Below are positions 8,093 through 9,293 of a stretch of 9,293 nucleotides of DNA, one piece after another. How positions within the stretch are numbered: position 1 is the first letter of the stretch; each line of letters starts with the position of its first letter. The position numbers and the translations under genes are program-made. Origin of the DNA: a bacterium (GTDB taxonomy: Bacteria; Patescibacteriota; Minisyncoccia; Phycocordibacterales; UBA10002); assembly GCA_030649775.1 (NCBI GenBank), contig JAUSFR010000007.1:1-9293 (forward strand), written 5' to 3'. Under the pieces are notes generated by a model. It ran no database searches. It was not told the origin of the DNA and saw nothing but the letters and a program-made list of their open reading frames with translations.

Positions 8093-8134
8093 ACAAGGAT
8101 GAAACGTCACTAATGTGCTTCCGGAATAGTTGTG

Positions 8135-8140
8135 TATACT
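8135..8140 (+). promoter_or_regulatory. Possible -10 element upstream of pseB
   Basis: TATACT (five of six matches to TATAAT) lies in the 112-base gap between the second transferase and pseB, the longest gap in the 3' half of the window. Transcription from it would start near 8147 and give a leader of roughly 40-60 bases. No good -35 hexamer is present at the usual distance. A weak 5-bp hairpin (8165-8169 with 8176-8180) lies in the leader but lacks any other support. Confidence 0.4.
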
Positions 8141-8204
8141 GTTACCAAATAGAGAGAGTTACCCATAGGCCACACCCTATCTATATATGCATAACGGGAT
8201 AAAC

Positions 8205-9179
8205 ATGGATTTTTTAAAGGGGAAGACGGTGCTCATCACCGGCGGGACCGGCTCGTTCGGAACACAGTTTGCCGAGCTCTTACTCGCGTCTTCGTCCGTG
8301 CGAAAGGTTATTATTTTCAGCCGAGATGAGTTCAAGCAACATCGAATGCGCGAGCGGGTGAAGGACGCAAAGGACCGCCTGCGTTTTTTGCTTGGCGATG
8401 TGCGTGACCTCTCGCGGTTGGAGCGGGCGTTTGCCGGCGTGGATATTGTGGTGCACGCGGCGGCGCTGAAGCAAGTCCCCGCGCTTGAGTTTGACCCGCT
8501 TGAAGCGGTCAAGACCAATATCTTGGGAACGCAAAATGTCATTGACGCGGCGCTCAATCAAAAAGTGGGGAAGGTGCTTCTCGTTTCCACGGACAAAGCC
8601 GTGAACCCCGTCAATCTCTACGGCGCGACGAAACTCTGCGCGGAGAAACTTTTGATTGCCGCGAATTCTTACCGCCGTACGACCGACTCACCGCCGTGCT
8701 TTAGCGTCGTGCGGTATGGAAACGTGGTGGATAGTCGGGGAAGTATCGTGGAAGTGATTCGCGAGCAGAAGAAAACGGGAGTCATAACCCTTACGGATTC
8801 TCGGATGACCCGTTTTTGGATTACGCTCCCCGAGGCAAGCAATCTCGTGCTCTACGCGCTCTCCACTATGCGGGGCGGAGAGATTTTCGTGCCGAAACTC
8901 CTCGGTGCCAAAGTAACCGACCTCATCAGCGTCACCGCTCCGGAGTGCAAGGTCAAAGTCATCGGCATCCGGCCTGGTGAGAAACTTCACGAAGCGCTTC
9001 TCACCGAAGATGAAGCGAGACGAACCAAAAGCGATGAACGATACTTCATCGTGGAGCCGATTCACGCGTGGTGGAACGGCGAACATCTCAAAAAGCTCTC
9101 GTCACTCCCGCCCGATTTCACCTACGCGAGCAATGAAGTAAAAACACTGTCGTCACGCGAACTTTCCAAGTTTATATGA
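8205..9179 (+). CDS. pseB: UDP-N-acetylglucosamine 4,6-dehydratase (inverting), PseB/FlaA1-type
   Basis: PseB converts UDP-GlcNAc to UDP-2-acetamido-2,6-dideoxy-beta-L-arabino-hexos-4-ulose by 4,6-dehydration and C5 inversion, the first step to pseudaminic acid. The 324-residue extended SDR has the NADP-binding TGGTGSFG (12-19), SRDE, GDVRD, HAAALKQVP, the active site T129-D130-K131 and Y139-x3-K143, then RYGNVV, RMTRFW, GGEIFVPK and GIRPGEKLHE, in PseB order. The spacing T-D-K to Y to K is identical to Helicobacter FlaA1 (T131, D132, K133, Y141, K145), and the length is close to its 333. ATG 8205 is chosen because family members have only a few residues before the first beta strand; ATG 8187 in the same frame would add six. 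D176 replaces the usual Gly in the VVGSRGS segment. A soluble enzyme is expected, with no membrane helices. The TGA stop overlaps the following pseC-like start (ATGA), as in a pseB-pseC operon. Confidence 0.93.
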   Translation: MDFLKGKTVLITGGTGSFGTQFAELLLASSSVRKVIIFSRDEFKQHRMRERVKDAKDRLRFLLGDVRDLSRLERAFAGVDIVVHAAALKQVPALEFDPLEAVKTNILGTQNVIDAALNQKVGKVLLVSTDKAVNPVNLYGATKLCAEKLLIAANSYRRTTDSPPCFSVVRYGNVVDSRGSIVEVIREQKKTGVITLTDSRMTRFWITLPEASNLVLYALSTMRGGEIFVPKLLGAKVTDLISVTAPECKVKVIGIRPGEKLHEALLTEDEARRTKSDERYFIVEPIHAWWNGEHLKKLSSLPPDFTYASNEVKTLSSRELSKFI

Positions 9180-9293
9180 CCATACCCTATGGACGGCAAT
9201 CAATAAACGCGGCGGTTGCGGCAGTCGTGCGAGTGCCTCGAACAAATAGCGCAGACCTTTGTAACGGCGGACGAAGCCGAAGAAGAGTAAAAG
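9176..9293 (+). pseudogene. pseC: Start of a PseC-like (DegT/DnrJ/EryC1) aminotransferase, apparently frameshifted, cut by window end
   Basis: ATG 9176 overlaps the pseB stop. The frame opens MTIPYGRQSIN, the typical beginning of PseC-type PLP aminotransferases, which convert the PseB product to the 4-amino sugar. Family proteins usually continue 'I(D/N)xxDIxAVxxVLxSDxLTQGPxVxxFE'. Here the same frame gives INAAVAAVVRVPRTN, about one residue short, and then an Arg-rich run unlike the family (from about 9248). The expected continuation reappears weakly one frame over (AQTFVTA, 9249-9269), but that frame hits TAA at 9288-9290. The reading is therefore a damaged gene start, or an error-prone sequence end. 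The catalytic lysine and the rest of the protein lie outside the window. The identification of the N-terminus is fairly firm; the frameshift reading rests on few residues. Confidence 0.55.

Noticed and set aside
8165..8180. Hairpin in the pseB leader as a riboswitch or terminator
   Set aside because: The stem is only five base pairs with a six-base loop and no U-tract, and no known riboswitch core is visible.
9177..9179. TGA read as glycine or tryptophan (alternative code of some candidate phyla)
   Set aside because: TGA ends pseB at the position where the family normally ends. No TGA occurs inside the other genes and Trp is TGG throughout, so the standard bacterial code fits.

Overview
The window is a gene-dense, entirely plus-strand stretch of a bacterial surface-glycan locus. 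Its centre is a nonulosonic acid (pseudaminic/legionaminic/sialic-acid-like sugar) pathway. It contains the C-terminal end of a Gfo/Idh/MocA-type oxidoreductase, a ten-helix EamA/DMT transporter, a NeuB/PseI-family nonulosonate synthase fused to a C-terminal cupin, an ABC exporter half-transporter, two tandem paralogous KpsC/KpsS-like putative glycosyltransferases, a PseB-type UDP-GlcNAc 4,6-dehydratase, and the first codons of a PseC-like aminotransferase that looks damaged.

Layout. 1-682: oxidoreductase end. 690-762: a two-hairpin inverted repeat of the GTCATTCC...GGAATGAC kind. 808-1698: transporter, closed by a good intrinsic terminator (1705-1736). 1771-8092: probable operon neuB(cupin)-ABC-GT-GT with gaps of 14, 33 and 2 bases. 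8093-8204: a roughly 110-base gap with a possible promoter. 8205-9179: pseB, whose stop overlaps the start of the pseC-like reading frame (9176 to the window end). No gene-free stretch exceeds 300 bases.

How the genes could work together (inference). PseB and PseC open the UDP-GlcNAc to UDP-4-amino-sugar route. The NeuB-family enzyme condenses the released 6-deoxy amino sugar with phosphoenolpyruvate to give the nine-carbon acid. The tandem transferases could place the (CMP-activated) sugar on a lipid-linked or surface glycan, and the ABC protein could flip the product across the membrane. The CMP-activating enzyme, the N-acetyltransferase and the hydrolase (PseF, PseH, PseG functions) are not in the window and may lie just outside it.

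Organism. No gene identifies the taxon. Near-absence of Shine-Dalgarno sequences, tight packing, standard stop codon use (TAA, TAG and TGA all used) and the GTCATTCC-type repeat fit a Patescibacteria/CPR (Parcubacteria-like) genome, but this is a low-to-moderate confidence guess. The most striking non-gene signal is that the tetranucleotide GATC does not occur anywhere in the window.
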